From assembly GCF_016616885.1 (NCBI RefSeq), contig NZ_CP067102.1, forward strand, positions 6,848,501 to 6,912,500: a stretch of 64,000 bases of DNA. Reading direction: 5' to 3'. The DNA comes from Bradyrhizobium diazoefficiens. GTDB taxonomy: Bacteria; Pseudomonadota; Alphaproteobacteria; Rhizobiales; Xanthobacteraceae. The notes beneath the pieces are model-generated. The model saw only the letters and a list, made by a program, of their open reading frames with translations. It made no database searches and was not told the DNA's origin. How positions within the stretch are numbered: the first letter of the stretch is position 1; every line of letters starts with the position of its first letter. Made by a program: the position numbers and the translations under genes. Shown one piece after another: positions 45,895 through 54,623 of this stretch.

Positions 45895-46701
45895 CTATCG
45901 TCCCGGATCGCCCTTGCCGGCGAGCACACGGTCGAGCCCGTAGAAGCGGTCGAGCAGAATGAGGGCGGTCATGGTGATCGCGATCACGCAGGCCGAGACC
46001 GACGTCACCAGCGGATCGATGTTGTCCTGAATATAAAGGAACATGCGCACCGGCAACGTCTCGGTGCCGGGCGCCGCAAGGAAGACGGTCATGGTGAGAT
46101 CGTCGAAGGACTGGATGAAGGCAAGCGCCCAGCCGCTGATGACGCCGGGCAGGATCAGCGGCAGCGTCACGCGCCGAAATAGCGTCCAGCCGCCCGCGCC
46201 GAGCGAGACCGCGGCCATCTCGACCGAAAGATCCATGCCGGTTGCAGCGGCCAGCGTTAGCCGCAGCGCGAACGGAAACACGATGATGACATGCGCGATG
46301 ATGAGTGCTGCAAAACTGCCGCCGAGGCCTGCCGAGGTGAAAAAGCGCAGGAATGCGATGCCGAGCACGACATGCGGGATCATCAGCGGCGATAGGAACA
46401 ACGCCGCCAGCGCATCACGACCGCGGAAGCGATAGCGCGCGATCGCCAGTGCCGCGGGCACCGCGAATAGAAGCGCTACAAACGACGACAGCGCACCGAG
46501 CCCGAGGCTGACCCAGAAGGCGTGGATGAATTCAGGGTAGTTGCCGATCGCCCTGAACCAGCGCAGCGAGAAGCCATTGGTCGGCAGCGACAGAAAGCCC
46601 TCGGGCGTGAAGGCGACGAGGCAGACCACCAGGATCGGCGCCAGCATGACGACGACGAAGATGGTGTGGAAGATCAGCGCGAGCGGGCTGTTCCGTCTCA
46701 T
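45895..46701 (-). CDS. ABC transporter permease (PotC type)
   Basis: A 268-residue inner-membrane permease with about six membrane segments and the EAA-like loop MAAVSLGAGGWTLFRRVTLP. It starts with an N-terminal segment (LIFHTIFVVVMLAPILVVCL) typical of PotC. It overlaps the preceding permease gene by 4 bp. It forms the membrane channel with the PotB-type protein. Confidence 0.92.
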   Translation of the reverse strand: MRRNSPLALIFHTIFVVVMLAPILVVCLVAFTPEGFLSLPTNGFSLRWFRAIGNYPEFIHAFWVSLGLGALSSFVALLFAVPAALAIARYRFRGRDALAALFLSPLMIPHVVLGIAFLRFFTSAGLGGSFAALIIAHVIIVFPFALRLTLAAATGMDLSVEMAAVSLGAGGWTLFRRVTLPLILPGVISGWALAFIQSFDDLTMTVFLAAPGTETLPVRMFLYIQDNIDPLVTSVSACVIAITMTALILLDRFYGLDRVLAGKGDPGR

Positions 46702-47573
46702 CGGAACACCTCCGCGTAGCGGCGTTCGATCAGCGCGTTGCTGCCGACGACGATCAGCACCAGCGCCACCAGCAGCAGCGTCGCGACCGCCGCACCGAGC
46801 GGCCAGTTCAGCGTGTTGAGGAATTCGTCATAGGCGAGTGTCGCCGCCACCTTGAGCCGCCTGCCGCCGATGATCGCCGGTGTCGCGAAGGCGCTGGCCG
46901 AGAGCGAGAACACGATGATCGCCCCCGACAGTACGCCCGGCATGATCTGCGGCATGATGGTGCGGCGGATGATGGTGACCGGGCCCGCGCCGAGCGACAT
47001 CGCGGCGTTCTCGATCTGCGGATCGAGGCGTTGGAGCGCGGCCCACACCGAAAGCACCATGAACGGCATCATCACATGGGCAAGCGCAACGACCATGCCC
47101 GTTTCGGTGAACATGAAGGGAATGGGGAAGCGGATTACGCCGAGCGACATCAGCAGCTTGTTGACGAGGCCATTGTTGCCGCCGAACAGCAGCGCCCAGC
47201 CGAGCGTGCGCGCCACCACGGAGATCAAGAGCGGCCCGAGAATGACCAGCAGGAAAAAGCTCTTCCAGCGGCCGCTCATGCGATTGAGGATGTAGGCCTC
47301 GGGTGCGCCGAGCAAAGCCGTGAGCAGCGTGGTCAGGATCGCGATCCGAAACGTCCGCCAGAACATCTCGGCGTAATAGGGATCGGTCGCGATCTCCTGC
47401 CAGTTCTTGAGGATGAAGACCGGTTCGATGCCCTTGTACTGGCCCCAATCGTGGAACGACAGCATCACGGTCATCGCCAGCGGAATCAGCAGCACGCCAA
47501 CGAACAGCATCAAGGCAGGCGCCGTCAGCGCCCACGGCGCACGCGCGTTGCGCTCCTCGGCAACTGTGCTCAT
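46698..47573 (-). CDS. ABC transporter permease (PotB type)
   Basis: A 291-residue permease. N-terminal segment ALTAPALMLFVGVLLIPLAM, about six membrane segments, and the cytoplasmic loop NAAMSLGAGPVTIIRRTIMP. It overlaps both neighbours by 4 bp. It pairs with the PotC-type permease and the PotA-type ATPase. Confidence 0.92.
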   Translation of the reverse strand: MSTVAEERNARAPWALTAPALMLFVGVLLIPLAMTVMLSFHDWGQYKGIEPVFILKNWQEIATDPYYAEMFWRTFRIAILTTLLTALLGAPEAYILNRMSGRWKSFFLLVILGPLLISVVARTLGWALLFGGNNGLVNKLLMSLGVIRFPIPFMFTETGMVVALAHVMMPFMVLSVWAALQRLDPQIENAAMSLGAGPVTIIRRTIMPQIMPGVLSGAIIVFSLSASAFATPAIIGGRRLKVAATLAYDEFLNTLNWPLGAAVATLLLVALVLIVVGSNALIERRYAEVFR

Positions 47574-48610
47574 GCGCCGGTCCTCGCACGGACGCTCATG
47601 TCCTCTAGCCGCCAGGTAAGGCGAACGGCCTCGCCTTCAGCCGGCTGCGGCTTACCGTCATTCTGACGGATCACGATTGCCGGCCCGCATTCGCTCTCGC
47701 ATTGGAAGAGCCAGTGATTGCCCTGGAAGATGCGCGTGACGATCTTTGCGCCGAGACCCTCGTCGCCAAAGCCGATTCTTTCAGGACGAATGCTGACGGA
47801 GACGGGGCCGCTAAGCCCAGCTGGCGCCGTTGCACGCCACGAGCCTGCCACCAGCTGCGCTGGCGTAACCGTCCGATCGATCGTCGCGGCAAAATCGTTC
47901 GTCTTGCCCAAAAACTGCGAGACGAAGGCCGAGGCCGGCTTCTCATAAGTCTCCTGCGGCGTGCCGATCTGCTCGATGCGGCCCTGGCTCATCACCACGA
48001 TGCGGTCGGACAGCGACATCGCCTCGTTCTGGTCGTGGGTGACCAGGATCGTGGTGGTGCCGATGGTGCGCTGGATCTGGCGCAGCTCGATCTGCATCTC
48101 CTCGCGCAGCTTGGCGTCGAGGTTCGACAGCGGCTCGTCGAGCAGCAACACGCTCGGCTTGATCACCAACGCACGCGCCAGCGCCACACGCTGCTGCTGA
48201 CCGCCGGACATGCGGCGGGGATGGCGGTCTTCGTAGCCGGCGAGGCCCACCATCGCGAGCGCGGCGCGAACACGCTCGGCTCTGTCAGCGCGCGTCACCT
48301 TGCGCATCTCGAGGCCGAAGGCGACGTTCTCCGCCGCCGTCATGTGCGGAAACAACGCGTAGCTCTGGAACACGATGCCGAGCCCGCGCTTGGCAGGATG
48401 GATTGCGGTCAGATCCTTGTCCTCGAGGCGGATTGCGCCGCGCGTGGGATCGAGGAAACCCGCGATCATCTGCAAGGTCGTGGTCTTGCCGCAGCCGGAC
48501 GGGCCAAGGAAGGAGACGAACTCCCCCTTGCCCACTGCGAGACTGAAGTCGTCGACCACAGTCTGCGCGCCAAATTGCTTGGCGACCCGATCAAGCTCGA
48601 GATAGGCCAT
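47570..48610 (-). CDS. ABC transporter ATP-binding protein (PotA type)
   Basis: A 346-residue ATPase. Walker A GPSGCGKTT, signature [15 protein letters not shown], Walker B VLLLDEPLSNLD, switch His in VTHDQNEAM, and a C-terminal TOBE domain (VSIRPERIGFGDEG). It is the energy-coupling subunit of the polyamine/opine-type importer. It lies 26 bp after the binding protein gene. Confidence 0.94.
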   Translation of the reverse strand: MAYLELDRVAKQFGAQTVVDDFSLAVGKGEFVSFLGPSGCGKTTTLQMIAGFLDPTRGAIRLEDKDLTAIHPAKRGLGIVFQSYALFPHMTAAENVAFGLEMRKVTRADRAERVRAALAMVGLAGYEDRHPRRMSGGQQQRVALARALVIKPSVLLLDEPLSNLDAKLREEMQIELRQIQRTIGTTTILVTHDQNEAMSLSDRIVVMSQGRIEQIGTPQETYEKPASAFVSQFLGKTNDFAATIDRTVTPAQLVAGSWRATAPAGLSGPVSVSIRPERIGFGDEGLGAKIVTRIFQGNHWLFQCESECGPAIVIRQNDGKPQPAEGEAVRLTWRLEDMSVRARTGA

Positions 48611-48636
48611 ACGCTGTCTCCGCCGCGACGATCAGA

Positions 48637-49668
48637 TCAGCGCTCGACCTCGCGGTTCCAGCGCTTGGTCCACTCCTCGCGCTTCTCGTTGATGACGGTC
48701 CAGTCCGGATTATAGAGCTTTGCCGCGCGCTCGCCGATCGGGGCCATCTTGCCGAGTTCCGGCGGCACCTTCAGCGACTTCAGCACCGGACCGTAGCCGT
48801 AGTCCTTCAGCATCACGAGCTGGATTTTAGGATCAAGCAGCATCTTGACGAAGTTTGAGGCGAGCGGCGAAGCGTTGGGCTTCGAGATCGGACACGCCGT
48901 CGTCAGCAGCGTTGCCGCGCCTTCCTTCGGATAGACGAAGTCGACGGGGAAGCCGGTGTTGGCAAAGCTCTGCACGCGGCCGGTGCCCCACACCGCGATC
49001 ACGGCCTGGCCGGACTGGAACAGCTCGGTCATCTTGCCCGGCGACGGCTCATAGGCGAGCACGTTCGGATTGATCTGCTCCTTGAAGATCTTGAAGCCGG
49101 AGTCGACATTGGACTCGCCGCCGCCGTTCATCTTCGACAGCATCACCAGCGCTTCGAGGCCATAGGTGTTGTTGATCGGCGGAATGACCAGCTGCTTGGC
49201 GTATTTCGTATCCTTCAGATCATTCCACGAGGTCGGCGGCGCCCAGCCTTTCTCCGCAAACACCTTGGTGTTGTACATCAAGCCGGTGGCGACGATGCCG
49301 ATCGCGACCGCACGATCGTCCTTGAAGCGCGCGGTGTCGTAGAGATCGGCGGCCGGCAGGCCATCGAGCTTGCCGCAGAAGCCGAGCTGGATCGCCTGGT
49401 ACATCGGGCCGTCGTCGACGATGGCAACGTCGATCTGCTGATTGCCCTTCTGCGCCTGAAGTTTTGCCAGCGTGTCGGTGGAGTTGCCGGCAACGTACTC
49501 GACCTTGACGTTATTCTCCTTCTCGAAGGTCGGAATCACCTCGTCGCGGATCGTTTTCTCGAACGAGCCGCCATAGCCGGCGACATAGAGCGTCTTTTGC
49601 TGGGCCGAAGCCGGGGCGGCGATGAGCGCAGCAATGCTGACCGCGGACAGAAGGCGAAAAGTCTTCAT
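48637..49668 (-). CDS. ABC transporter substrate-binding protein (PotD type)
   Basis: A 343-residue periplasmic protein with signal peptide LLSAVSIAALIAAPASA. The mature part has LYVAGYGGSFEKTIRDEVIP, VAIVDDGPMYQAIQLGFCGK and PSPGKMTELFQSGQAVIAVW. It is first in the operon. The ligand should be a cationic amine, opine or betaine, judging from the family and the downstream flavoenzymes, but this is an inference. The ATG at 49668 was chosen for the signal peptide; the frame is open 444 nt upstream through a structured leader. Confidence 0.92.
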   Translation of the reverse strand: MKTFRLLSAVSIAALIAAPASAQQKTLYVAGYGGSFEKTIRDEVIPTFEKENNVKVEYVAGNSTDTLAKLQAQKGNQQIDVAIVDDGPMYQAIQLGFCGKLDGLPAADLYDTARFKDDRAVAIGIVATGLMYNTKVFAEKGWAPPTSWNDLKDTKYAKQLVIPPINNTYGLEALVMLSKMNGGGESNVDSGFKIFKEQINPNVLAYEPSPGKMTELFQSGQAVIAVWGTGRVQSFANTGFPVDFVYPKEGAATLLTTACPISKPNASPLASNFVKMLLDPKIQLVMLKDYGYGPVLKSLKVPPELGKMAPIGERAAKLYNPDWTVINEKREEWTKRWNREVER

Positions 49669-49850
49669 GTGGACCGATCTCCAATACCGGAATGAGGTGA
49701 CGTGCCGACGAGTCTCACTAGCCAAAGCCCCTTCCGCATTTCCTTCCGCACCGATCCCGCCCCCAAGCAGGGCTCTGGCTCCTGTTCGGCGGGCTTTGGC
49801 GCGATCTGGAGGTTTGAATCCCTCCAATCTGCCGAAAAAGCGGGCTGTCT
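49669..49850 (-). promoter_or_regulatory. Structured leader of the PotD-type transporter operon (candidate regulatory RNA)
   Basis: A perfect 10-bp inverted repeat GCCAAAGCCC / GGGCTTTGGC (49721-49730 with 49791-49800) encloses 60 nt. Next to it is a 6-bp hairpin TGGAGG-N8-CCTCCA (49807-49826), whose loop TTTGAATC resembles a tRNA T-loop. On the minus strand both lie within 52-160 nt upstream of the start codon. No known riboswitch consensus was recognised. Confidence 0.4.
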
Positions 49851-49945
49851 CCAGCTCTGATGAAAAAGATCGCAAACCCCGGCTTCCATCGTCCAATGAA
49901 TAATGGCACCCTCTGCATGCTGAAATGTTATGAATGGAATTTTGG

Positions 49946-50845
49946 ATGGCGCGGATCAATTCGCGGCAGGTGGAGGCCTTCCGCGCGACGATGCTGACCG
50001 GCAGCGTCACCGAGGCTGCGGCGCTGATGACCGTCACGCAGCCGGCGGTCAGCCGGTTGCTGCGCGATCTCCAGGCGCTGCTGAAAATGGAGCTGTTCGA
50101 GCGCCGCGGCACTGGCCTCGTGCCAACCGCAGCGGCGATGGCGCTCTATACCGAAGTGGAGCGTTCCTTCGTCGGCCTCGAACGCATCACCGCCGCCGCG
50201 GAGGAGATCCGCGGCCGCCGCACCGGCTCGCTGCGGATCGCGGCGCTCCCGGCGCTGTCGAACGGTTATCTGCCGCGGCTCACCGGACATTTCCTGAAGG
50301 AGCGACCCAATCTCAACCTCGCCTTCTTCGGCGTGATCTCGCCGATCGTGGTCGACTGGGTGCTGAATAATCAGTGCGACGTCGGCTTTGCCGAGGTGCC
50401 GATCGCGCATTCCGGCCTGCCGAGCCAGAAGCTGCCGGCGCCGGCGCGCGTGGCGGTGCTGCCGACAGGTCATCGCTTTGCGGAAAAGGAGATTCTGGAG
50501 CCACGCGATTTCGAGGGCGAGACGTTCATCTCGCTCTCGGCGGGATCGTCGAGCCGTCACCTCGTCGACCAGGTCTTCCATCGTCACGACGTTCGCCGTG
50601 TGCTGCGGGTGGAGACCGCGCTGTCCGAGATCATGTGCGGCATGGTGTCGTCGGGGCTTGGCGTCGCGATCTGCGATCCCTTCACCGCTCAGGAATTTTC
50701 CACCCGCGGCGTCGTCGTGCGCCGCTTCCTGCCGCGCATCGACTTCGAATTCTCCGCGGTGTTTCCCGCGCAGCGCAGCCCCTCGCCGGTGGCGCTCGAT
50801 CTGGTCGAGACCATGCGCAAGTCGCTTGCCGAGTTTGATAGCTAG
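49946..50845 (+). CDS. LysR family regulator (divergent from PotD-type operon)
   Basis: A 299-residue LTTR with HTH INSRQVEAFRATMLTGSVTE and AAALMTVTQPAVSRLLRDLQ. The effector domain begins GSLRIAALPALSNGYLPRL. The ATG at 49946 (MARINSRQ) has GGAA upstream; an ATG 12 nt earlier is also possible. It is divergent from the transporter/dehydrogenase operon and is the likely regulator. Its TAG stop shares CTAG with the stop of the convergent amidohydrolase. Confidence 0.92.
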   Translation: MARINSRQVEAFRATMLTGSVTEAAALMTVTQPAVSRLLRDLQALLKMELFERRGTGLVPTAAAMALYTEVERSFVGLERITAAAEEIRGRRTGSLRIAALPALSNGYLPRLTGHFLKERPNLNLAFFGVISPIVVDWVLNNQCDVGFAEVPIAHSGLPSQKLPAPARVAVLPTGHRFAEKEILEPRDFEGETFISLSAGSSSRHLVDQVFHRHDVRRVLRVETALSEIMCGMVSSGLGVAICDPFTAQEFSTRGVVVRRFLPRIDFEFSAVFPAQRSPSPVALDLVETMRKSLAEFDS

Positions 50846-52215
50846 CCGTTGAACGCGGCCTGCGCCTCCGGCAAGTCCCAGATCTTTTGGATCGCGGCGG
50901 CGCCTGCCGCCGTGATCGCGGCTTCGTCAGCGCCGAGATAGCGGCCGGCATCGACCAGCATGCGGCCGTCGACCATGACCTGGTCGATATTGGCACGGTT
51001 GGCGAGCGCGATCAGCGCGCGGCGCGGATCGAACAGCGGCTGAAGATGCGGATGGGTGAGATCGACGACGGTAAGATCGGCGGTGGCGCCCGGCTCGATA
51101 CGGCCGAGGTCCGGCCGCTTGATGACGTCGGCCGCGACCGCCGTGTTCGCCTCGATCAGCTCCGGTGAGTTCGCGACATCGGCGCGCTGCGAGGTGACCT
51201 TGGAGATCAGCGACGCCGCATTGAGCTCGCCAAGCAGGTCCATGTTGTAGCCGTCGGTGCCGACGACGGTGCGCACGCCGTGCTCGGCGAAGCGGCTGAA
51301 CGCCGCTGTGACGCCGGCGCGCGCGAACACCCGCGGACAATTCAGCACGGTCATGCCGCGCACGGCCATCAGCTTGAGATCGTCGTCGCTGCTGAACATG
51401 CAGTGCGCCGCCATCAGGTCGGGCGCCAGCAGGCCCAGCCAGTCCAAATACTCCGCCGGCGTGCGGCCGCCATAGCGCTTGCCGATGGTCTCGACCTCGG
51501 CGCGGCTCTGCGCCATGTGCGTCGTGATGGGCACGCCGAGCTCACGCGCCCGCGTAGCGCAGGCCTTCAGCAGATCGGGGCCGCAGGTGTCGGTGGCATG
51601 CGGGCTCATGGCCAGGCTGATGCGTCCATCGCCGCGATTGTTCCAGCGCTGATAGAGCGCATCCCATGTCGCCATGTCGGCGGTGCCGTCATCGCCGGAG
51701 TAGCGGACCACGCCGTCGGGCCCCGCCTTGGCGTCCGACGTCGAGAACAGATAGGGCGCGCCGTAGAAGCGGATGCCCATCTCTTCCGCCGCGTCGAACA
51801 TTTCCGGGATCGAATTCCGGAACGGCTCCATCACCGTGGTGGCGCCGCCCTTGAGGAGCTGGAGAATGCCGAGCCGCGCGACTGCGAGACGCTCCTCCGC
51901 CGACAAGATGTCGGCACCGCGCTTGGTCAGCGGCAACAGCACCGTGTAGACGATGCTCTGGTTGTTGCGGCGGCCATTGCCGTCCTCGCTGTGGCTGCGC
52001 GCCACCGCTTCGGAGAAGCAGTGATTGTGCAGGTTCAACAGACCCGGCAGAACGAAACGGCCGGGGCGGTCGTAGACTTGGTCCGCCTGCGGCTTATCAC
52101 GCGTGACCGCCGCGATTGTCTTGCCTTCGACCAAGACCCAATGATCGCGCAGCACGTCCTGCGCGCCGTCCTTGCGTGACAGTACATAGCTGCCGAAAAT
52201 TGCCGTGGTGCTCAT
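50842..52215 (-). CDS. Amidohydrolase family protein (ATZ/TRZ / cytosine deaminase-like)
   Basis: A 457-residue metal-dependent hydrolase. HNH in LPGLLNLHNHCFSEAVARS is the first metal motif, then TTHMAQSRAEVETIG, AAHCMFSSDDDLKLM and GTDGYNMDLLGEL (metal Asp). The C-terminal composite sheet has EPGATADLTVVDLTHPHLQP. Such enzymes deaminate or hydrolyse nucleobase-like or triazine rings. It is last in the operon of N-carbamoyl hydrolase, ABC importer, deacetylase and racemase. The start ATG at 52215 has AGGAG upstream. Confidence 0.88.
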   Translation of the reverse strand: MSTTAIFGSYVLSRKDGAQDVLRDHWVLVEGKTIAAVTRDKPQADQVYDRPGRFVLPGLLNLHNHCFSEAVARSHSEDGNGRRNNQSIVYTVLLPLTKRGADILSAEERLAVARLGILQLLKGGATTVMEPFRNSIPEMFDAAEEMGIRFYGAPYLFSTSDAKAGPDGVVRYSGDDGTADMATWDALYQRWNNRGDGRISLAMSPHATDTCGPDLLKACATRARELGVPITTHMAQSRAEVETIGKRYGGRTPAEYLDWLGLLAPDLMAAHCMFSSDDDLKLMAVRGMTVLNCPRVFARAGVTAAFSRFAEHGVRTVVGTDGYNMDLLGELNAASLISKVTSQRADVANSPELIEANTAVAADVIKRPDLGRIEPGATADLTVVDLTHPHLQPLFDPRRALIALANRANIDQVMVDGRMLVDAGRYLGADEAAITAAGAAAIQKIWDLPEAQAAFNG

Positions 52216-52244
52216 GCGGGGCGGGCTCCTGACGAGATCGACCT

Positions 52245-52901
52245 TTACGTATTCAACAAGACCGCGCCGATTGCGGCGGCGACTGCCTGCTGCGCCGGCT
52301 CGATCACGGGCACGCCGATCGCATCCGCAATCGCTGCGCGGTGCGAGGCCATGCCGGCACAGCCCATCACCACGACATCGGCGCGGCATTGCGTCACCAG
52401 TGCGCGGCCGGCCTCGATCAACCGGCACCGAATATCTGCGCCCGCCGTCTCGGCCGCGCTCGCGCCAACCGACCAGCTTCCGGCATAGCGGCTATCGACA
52501 CCCATCACCCGCACCATGCGCTGCTGGCGGCGGATGCTCGACGGCGATAGCGCGATCACGCCAAAGCGTTCGCCCAGCATCAGCGCGCGAAAGATGCCGC
52601 ATTCGGCGATGCCCAGCACCGGGCGACCGCCCGCCGCCTCGCGCACCGCATGCAGGCCGGGATCGCTGAAGCAGGCGAGCACGAAGGCATCCGCATTGTC
52701 GCGCGACACGCGATTGACCAGCGGCATGACGACGCTGTCGGCATCGCGCTGCGAGCTGATGCCGGGCGGCCCCTCGGCAAGGCCGACCACCTCGATCTCG
52801 GGCCCGCCAGCGATGCGCAGGGGCGCCACCGCATCGTCGATCGCCGCCGTCACCGACGCCGACGAGTTGGGATTGATGACGAGGATGCGGCGACGGGTCA
52901 T
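52245..52901 (-). CDS. Asp/Glu/hydantoin racemase family protein
   Basis: A 218-residue racemase. The N-terminal RRILVINPNSSASVTAAIDD and the two catalytic Cys regions (VLACFSDPGLHAVREA and VMGCAGMASHRAAI) are typical of hydantoin and allantoin racemases. In this context it may racemise hydantoin or allantoin before or after ring opening. A TTG at 52913 overlapping the upstream stop is an alternative start. Confidence 0.88.
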   Translation of the reverse strand: MTRRRILVINPNSSASVTAAIDDAVAPLRIAGGPEIEVVGLAEGPPGISSQRDADSVVMPLVNRVSRDNADAFVLACFSDPGLHAVREAAGGRPVLGIAECGIFRALMLGERFGVIALSPSSIRRQQRMVRVMGVDSRYAGSWSVGASAAETAGADIRCRLIEAGRALVTQCRADVVVMGCAGMASHRAAIADAIGVPVIEPAQQAVAAAIGAVLLNT

Positions 52902-52909
52902 GGCATGGC

Positions 52910-53794
52910 TCAACGGTTGGCCGCCTCGTGGCGCAGGAAGTTTTCAGTGATCTTCTCGCCGGTGGTGATCCAGACATCCGGGCACGACTTTGCGTAGGTC
53001 AGGAACTCACGCAGCAGGCGCAGCCGCATCGGACGGCCGCTGCATTGCGGATGCAGCACCGTCGTCACCATCGCGCCCCAGTCCCTGGTTTCGTCGAGCT
53101 CGTCCTTCCAGATCGAGAGCACGTGCTCCTTGGGAAAAATCGAGCGCGGGCTGAAGCGCGCCGAGAGGCCGTGCATCCAGTCGTCATAGCTCGCAGTCAC
53201 CGGCAGCTCGATCGTGCCGGGCTTGCCGTCGGCGAGACGATGGCGATAGGGCCGCACGTCGTCGCGGAACGAGGACGTGTAGACAATGCCGTGGCGCACC
53301 AGTGCGACGCGCAGCTCCTCGGTGAACTCGCCGTAGGGCGCGCGATAGCCGGTCGGCTTGACGCCGAGCCGGCGCTTCAGCGCCTCGAAACCGCGCTCCA
53401 GCTCGTCCTCGATCCAGGGATCGCCGGGATCGGGGAGCAGATGGTGATAGCCGTGATGGCCGATCTCGTGACCCGCCCTGAGGATGGATTCGGCCATCGC
53501 CGGATGCGCATCGACCGACCATCCGGTGACGAAGAAGGTCGCCTTGAGATCGAGCTGGTCGAGCAGCTCCAGAACCTTCGGCGTGCCGACACGCGCCTCA
53601 TAGCCGCCATAGCTCATGGTGATGAGCCGCTGTGCGTGCACCGCGTCCTTGCTGGTCCACGCGCTCTCCGCGTCGACATCGAAGGACAGGAACATCGCCG
53701 AATTGTACGGCTTGGGCCAGGGATATTCCGGCGCTGGGTCCGCGGTGTTGGCTGGGGTGAGCGGGATGCTCTGGAGTGCCTTACTGTCCAGCAT
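52910..53794 (-). CDS. Polysaccharide deacetylase-fold hydrolase (PuuE allantoinase-like)
   Basis: A 294-residue NodB-fold protein. Metal motif SFDVDAESAW (Asp-Asp) and HEIGHHGYHH (His pair), then GYRAPYGEFTEELR and TVLHPQCSGRPMRLRLLREF. The order and the N-terminal MSYGGYEARVGTPKVLELLD resemble PuuE-type allantoinases and related urate-pathway enzymes more than chitin deacetylases. It overlaps the upstream binding protein gene by 14 bp. Nitrogen-ring hydrolysis is the favoured role given the neighbours. Confidence 0.85.
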   Translation of the reverse strand: MLDSKALQSIPLTPANTADPAPEYPWPKPYNSAMFLSFDVDAESAWTSKDAVHAQRLITMSYGGYEARVGTPKVLELLDQLDLKATFFVTGWSVDAHPAMAESILRAGHEIGHHGYHHLLPDPGDPWIEDELERGFEALKRRLGVKPTGYRAPYGEFTEELRVALVRHGIVYTSSFRDDVRPYRHRLADGKPGTIELPVTASYDDWMHGLSARFSPRSIFPKEHVLSIWKDELDETRDWGAMVTTVLHPQCSGRPMRLRLLREFLTYAKSCPDVWITTGEKITENFLRHEAANR

Positions 53795-54596
53795 TGATGG
53801 TCGCCTTTTCGAGTGCGTTGTCTGTCAACTTCCACTTGGCAAGCAGGGTCTTGTAGGTGCCGTCCGCGATCAGCGCGTCGAGTGCCTCCAGCATGGCCTG
53901 CTGCAACGCCTTTTCCTTGACTGGCAGCGCAATGCCGGTGAATTGCGTTGCGAAGGGATCGCCGACCGGCGCATAGGTGCTCGGCTCGAGATTCATCAGA
54001 TAGGGCAGCGTCTCATTGCCCTGCACGGCGGCGTCGATACGGCCCTGCCTGAGCTGCGTGCGCGCATCTGCCGAGCCGTCCGTACCAACGAACTGGATCG
54101 GATTGCTGCCGCAATTCTTCTGGCTCCACTTGTCGATCTCTGCCGGAAACATGGTTCGGCGGCTGGCGCCAACCTTCTTGCCGCACAGCGCAGCCATGTC
54201 CTTGAACTCGGACGCGCGGGACTGCTGCACGAAGAATTTTGGGCCGCTACGCAGATAATCGACGAAGGAAGCGATGTCGTGCCGGCTCGCATAGTCCGTG
54301 AAGCCGGACAGGATGGCATCCACCCGGCCCGTCGAAATCGATGGCATGAACCCAGCGAAGCTGGTCTCGGTCCATTCGATCTTGACGCCGAGCTTGCGGC
54401 CGATGGCCTCGCCGAGATCGATGTCGAAGCCGGACAGCACGTTGGTGGCGGGATCACGGAACTCCATCGGCGGATAGTTCGGCACCAGCCCCACCTTGAT
54501 GCTGCCGCGCTTGACGATGTCAGGCGGCAGCTCGATGGCCAAGGCCGAGATCGTCATGGCACCGAACAGCGCCGCCGTCACCAAAACTCTCTTCAT
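53781..54596 (-). CDS. Polar amino acid-type ABC substrate-binding protein (second copy)
   Basis: A 271-residue periplasmic SBP of family 3. Signal peptide LVTAALFGAMTISALA, then GSIKVGLVPNYPPMEFRDPA, GFDIDLGEAIGRKLGVKIEW, DAILSGFTDYASRH and a pair of Cys residues (MAALCGKK and KNCGSN) likely in a disulfide. It is clearly a paralogue of the SBP at 56239-57066; the two share layout and many motifs. Having two SBPs for one permease and one ATPase would broaden substrate range. Confidence 0.92.
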   Translation of the reverse strand: MKRVLVTAALFGAMTISALAIELPPDIVKRGSIKVGLVPNYPPMEFRDPATNVLSGFDIDLGEAIGRKLGVKIEWTETSFAGFMPSISTGRVDAILSGFTDYASRHDIASFVDYLRSGPKFFVQQSRASEFKDMAALCGKKVGASRRTMFPAEIDKWSQKNCGSNPIQFVGTDGSADARTQLRQGRIDAAVQGNETLPYLMNLEPSTYAPVGDPFATQFTGIALPVKEKALQQAMLEALDALIADGTYKTLLAKWKLTDNALEKATINAGQ

Positions 54597-54623
54597 CAAC
54601 ACGCCCCCAGTTTCCATTAGTGC

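Noticed and set aside
49807..49826. tRNA T-arm-like sequence (GGAGG, TTTGAATC, CCTCC)
   Set aside because: The best pairing gives an 8-nt loop and a T in place of the invariant C56, with no acceptor, D or anticodon arms around it. Not a tRNA; kept only as part of the structured leader.
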